A stretch of DNA of 48,801 bases from an uncultured Clostridia bacterium (GTDB lineage: Bacteria; Bacillota; Clostridia; Christensenellales; CAG-917): contig CAKQMI010000008.1 in assembly GCA_934254835.1 (NCBI GenBank), positions 1 through 48,801 on the forward strand, read 5' to 3'. The notes beneath the pieces are model-generated. The model was not told the DNA's origin, ran no database searches, and saw nothing but the letters and a program-made list of their open reading frames with translations. Below, one piece after another: positions 46,002 through 48,801 of this stretch. The stretch's first letter is position 1. The number at the start of each line of letters is the position of its first letter. The translations under genes and the position numbers were made by a program.

Positions 46002-48608
46002 ATGTTAAGACTCGAAGAAATTAAAAAGGATTTTAAGACCGACGAAAACGTCGTCAACGTCTTGAAAGGTATCACGATTCAGTTCCGAAAACACGAATTT
46101 GTGGCAATTCTCGGACACTCCGGTTGCGGGAAAACCACGCTTTTGAACATCGTCGGCGGGTTGGATAAATGCACGTCGGGCAAGGTCGTCATCGACGGGC
46201 GTTCGACTGCCGAATACAACGACCTCGACTGGAACGATTACCGCAATAAGCGCATCGGTTTCGTCTTCCAAAGTTACAACCTTATTCCGCACCTGACCGT
46301 CCAGAAAAACGTCGAACTTTCGATGACGCTTGCGGGCGTTTCCAAAGAGGAGCGTCGCGAGCGCGCGCTTTCTGCACTTGAAAAAGTCGGGCTTAAAGAG
46401 CACGCCAAAAAACACCCGTCGCAACTGTCGGGCGGACAAATGCAACGTGTCGCAATCGCAAGAGCCCTTGTCAACAATCCCGAAATTATCCTCGCCGACG
46501 AACCGACGGGCGCACTCGACAGCGAAAGCGGTGTCGAGGTTATGGAACTGTTGAAAGAAATATCAAAAGACCGCCTCATCATTATGGTCACGCACAACGC
46601 GCAACTTGCCGACGAATACGCCACCCGTATCGTCAATATGGCGGACGGCGTCATCACAAGCGACACCGACGAATACCCCCTCGACGAATGCATAAAGGAC
46701 GAACAGGCGGAACTTACTTTCAAAAACGAACTCGCCGAAAACACCATTGCCGAAATGGAAAAATCGGGCACGAAAAACGCAAAACGCGCGATAAAACGTA
46801 TGGAAAAACAAAAACGCAGAAAAGCGTCGATGTCGCCTAAAACCGCGTTTTCTTTGTCGTTCACTAACCTCGTCAGCAAAAAAGGACGCACGTTTTTGAC
46901 GTCGTTTGCGGGAAGTATCGGCATAATCGGCATAATGTTGGTGCTTGCCCTTTCAACGGGCGCAAGGACGTTCATTTCCAAAATGGAAGAAAACGCACTG
47001 TCGCAATACCCCATCGAAATCAGCGAAAGCAACACCGACCTTTCGACGATACTTTCCCTTTTGACCACCGACACGCAACACCGCGAAAACTACCCGTCGG
47101 GCGACACGATTTATACGCAAGAAGTCATCGGCAATCTTTTTACAAATCGCGATTTGCTGACTTCAAAGAACGATTTGAGAAGTTTAAAGTCCTATATTGA
47201 CAACAACTTCGACGAAAGCACCGGCTATGTCAAGTACGACTACGGCACGGCTTTCGACGTTTATTGCGACTATACCCACGCGAAAGGCGACGAAGATAAG
47301 TATATGAAAGTTCAGCCTTTTGTGGACGCTCTTGCAGATATCGGCGCGTTGTCGGGACTTATGGAACAAATCAAAATGTTTTCGTCGTATATGACCGTTT
47401 GGGACGAAATGTCCGACAACACCGCACTTCTTAACCAGCAGTACGAACTTTTGGGCAACTCCAAGTGGCCGACAAACTACGACGAGGTCGTGATGGTCGT
47501 TGACCGCAAAAATCAACTGAACGACTACCTTTTGTTCGCACTCGGATTGAAGTCGAAAGACGATATCGGCGACGCGGTTCTCGGCGGTATTATGGGCGGT
47601 GAAAATAAGTTCAGCGACTCGACCTTTTCGATAAGCGAAATCATCGGCGAAAACGGCAACAATCCCTTGCAATACCAAATCGCCACCGGTTGCGACTACT
47701 ACCGTAAAAACACCGAAACGGGCAAGTGGGAAAAACTGACCGAAAGGAACGAACAACGCCAAAAATCCTTTGTGGACGGTGCGTATATCGAAGGCAGAAA
47801 GAACACCGTCAACGTCAAAGTCGTGGGCGTGGTGCGTCCGCGCGAGGACGCCAAAGTTACGTCCATAAACGGCAATATCGGCTATACTTCCGCCCTGTCG
47901 CGCTATCTTTCGGAGCGTGCCTCGTCGCACCCCCTCGTTGAAGAAATCGTCAAAACGGAACATGGCGTGAACGGCGCGGAATTGGACAAATCAAGCTATG
48001 ACAACCTGCTTCTGGACTTAGGTGTGTCCGACGTCGATAAGCCCAAAAAAATCAAAATCTACGCAAGTTCGTTCGACTCGAAAGCCAAAATCCTCTCCTT
48101 CCTCGACGGCTATAGCGACGAGTTGAAAGCAAGCGGACAAAACCCCGTGAAATACACCGACAACCTGTCGATGATTATGAGCTACGTCGAGTCGATGACG
48201 GCGACCATTACGGGCGTTTTGATCGGTTTTGCGGGAATTTCCCTCATCGTGTCGTCGATTATGATTGCAATCATTATCTATACGTCGGTCATCGAAAGGA
48301 AAAAGGAAATCGGCGTTTTAAGAAGTATCGGCGCAAGAAAACTGGACGTGTCGGGCGTGTTCATCGCCGAATCGGGAATGATCGGGTGCCTGTCGGGCGT
48401 GCTGGGCATCGCAATATCTTACCTTTTGATGTTGCCCATCAACGCGCTGATAAAAGCCTCGTTCGGCGTATCCAACCTCGCCACGCTGACTTGGTGGCAA
48501 CCGCTGATGATGTTTGGAATAAGCGTCGTGCTGGCGGTGCTTGCTGGCTTTATCCCCTCGCGTATGGCGGCAAATAAAAACCCCGTCGAGTGCCTGCGTT
48601 CGGAATAA
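46002..48608 (+). CDS. Fused ABC transporter ATPase-permease (MacB/FtsX type)
   Basis: An 868-aa protein that couples ATP hydrolysis to transenvelope work or export (peptide, antibiotic or lipid). The N-terminal LolD/MacB-like ATPase (about 1-225) has Walker A GHSGCGKTT, signature LSGGQMQRVAIARAL, Walker B IILADEPTGALDSE and the switch His in VTHN. A Lys/Arg-rich linker (about 250-285) leads to the permease. This has one helix (about 300-325), a large extracytoplasmic domain (about 330-725) and three C-terminal helices forming the FtsX domain (ERKKEIGVLRSIGARKLDV, about 768-786). The extracytoplasmic domain is long and not recognised. No two-component system is adjacent. The start follows GAGGCG within a palindrome. 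Confidence 0.88.
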   Translation: MLRLEEIKKDFKTDENVVNVLKGITIQFRKHEFVAILGHSGCGKTTLLNIVGGLDKCTSGKVVIDGRSTAEYNDLDWNDYRNKRIGFVFQSYNLIPHLTVQKNVELSMTLAGVSKEERRERALSALEKVGLKEHAKKHPSQLSGGQMQRVAIARALVNNPEIILADEPTGALDSESGVEVMELLKEISKDRLIIMVTHNAQLADEYATRIVNMADGVITSDTDEYPLDECIKDEQAELTFKNELAENTIAEMEKSGTKNAKRAIKRMEKQKRRKASMSPKTAFSLSFTNLVSKKGRTFLTSFAGSIGIIGIMLVLALSTGARTFISKMEENALSQYPIEISESNTDLSTILSLLTTDTQHRENYPSGDTIYTQEVIGNLFTNRDLLTSKNDLRSLKSYIDNNFDESTGYVKYDYGTAFDVYCDYTHAKGDEDKYMKVQPFVDALADIGALSGLMEQIKMFSSYMTVWDEMSDNTALLNQQYELLGNSKWPTNYDEVVMVVDRKNQLNDYLLFALGLKSKDDIGDAVLGGIMGGENKFSDSTFSISEIIGENGNNPLQYQIATGCDYYRKNTETGKWEKLTERNEQRQKSFVDGAYIEGRKNTVNVKVVGVVRPREDAKVTSINGNIGYTSALSRYLSERASSHPLVEEIVKTEHGVNGAELDKSSYDNLLLDLGVSDVDKPKKIKIYASSFDSKAKILSFLDGYSDELKASGQNPVKYTDNLSMIMSYVESMTATITGVLIGFAGISLIVSSIMIAIIIYTSVIERKKEIGVLRSIGARKLDVSGVFIAESGMIGCLSGVLGIAISYLLMLPINALIKASFGVSNLATLTWWQPLMMFGISVVLAVLAGFIPSRMAANKNPVECLRSE

Positions 48609-48654
48609 TGCACGCAGTGATATGCCTTTGGCGTGAAATATTATCAAAGCCGTC

Positions 48655-48801
48655 CCGTCATTCTGAGGCATCGCCCATTATGGGGCCCCCAAAAGATACT
48701 TTGTACTTTTGGGGAGAAGGAGTGTGCGAGCGTAAGACAACCGACTGTCGCTTGCGACAATCGGTTGGTCAAAAACGAAGCATACGACGCATATCGTGGG
48801 A
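48655..48801. repeat. Repeat cluster at the window end
   Basis: GTCATTCTGAGGCATCGC (48657-48674) is an exact inverted copy of 41443-41460. AAAAGATACTTTGTACTTTTGGGG (48691-48714) in complement matches 41515-41537 with one base missing. Also present are a CCCCAAAAG/CTTTTGGGG stem (48687-48714) and a long hairpin CAACCGACTGTCGC.../TCGGTTG (48738-48767). No coding sequence is seen. Confidence 0.7.

Noticed and set aside
48738..48767. Hairpin near the window end as terminator of the ABC transporter
   Set aside because: It lies 130 bp after the stop and is not followed by a T run; more likely part of the repeat cluster.

Overview
This 48.8 kb window looks like chromosome from an anaerobic, endospore-forming member of the Clostridia (Bacillota), probably an uncultured gut lineage. 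Spo0A, SpoIIR, SleB, YpeB, a SPOCS/LysM protein and Veg point to sporulation. One-piece pyruvate:ferredoxin oxidoreductase and a reverse rubrerythrin next to a PerR-type regulator point to anaerobiosis. The ecfA1-ecfA2-ecfT-truA-rplM order is the standard Firmicutes one. Most genes are on the minus strand in compact operons with clear SigA-type promoters and terminators. No rRNA, tRNA, CRISPR array, prophage or intact transposase was seen.

Layout. 1-3.5 kb (minus): energy-coupling-factor transporter module, truA and the first codons of rplM. 3.5-3.9 kb: repeat-filled gap. 3.9-7.5 kb (plus): nifJ. 7.6-13.3 kb (minus): amino-acid-kinase pair, membrane-anchored ComEC-like hydrolase, large MFS transporter, rubrerythrin and PerR. 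13.4-23.4 kb (minus): complete glycogen operon glgB-glgC-glgD-glgA-glgP plus a GH13 amylase. 23.5-26.8 kb (minus): ispE, SPOCS-LysM protein, Veg and an acidic zinc-ribbon protein. 26.8-27.7 kb: accessory patch with repeats, a gene-end remnant and a small Xre regulator. 27.8-30.2 kb (minus): spo0A, with three phased 0A boxes upstream, and a lipoprotein. 30.3-31.8 kb (plus): small ORF, a candidate yybP-ykoY (Mn2+) riboswitch and a cation antiporter. 31.8-34.9 kb: Fic protein, lipoprotein/Xre divergent pair and a tyrosine phosphatase. 34.9-37.1 kb: polysaccharide deacetylase, small membrane ORF and trxB. 37.1-39.9 kb (plus): MITE-like element, then the spoIIR-sleB-ypeB operon. 40-45.8 kb (minus): zinc-ribbon membrane protein, a repeat graveyard, cysK-mnmA and a second large MFS/GPH transporter. 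46-48.6 kb (plus): fused MacB-type ABC transporter, then repeats to the end.

How it works together. Sugars may enter through the GPH-type carriers. They would be stored as glycogen through GlgC/GlgD, GlgA and GlgB, mobilised by GlgP and the amylase, and burned through PFOR. Spore-related genes are spread over four loci. The most unusual signal is a family of 107-281 bp elements with terminal inverted repeats in four intergenic gaps. Three carry a conserved GTTGTAC...GTAC(A/T)AC hairpin, and the fourth looks like an internal-deletion derivative. Several operators can be read directly: upstream of fic, between the lipoprotein and Xre genes, before the accessory Xre gene, at perR, and over the ribosome-binding site of the ABC transporter.
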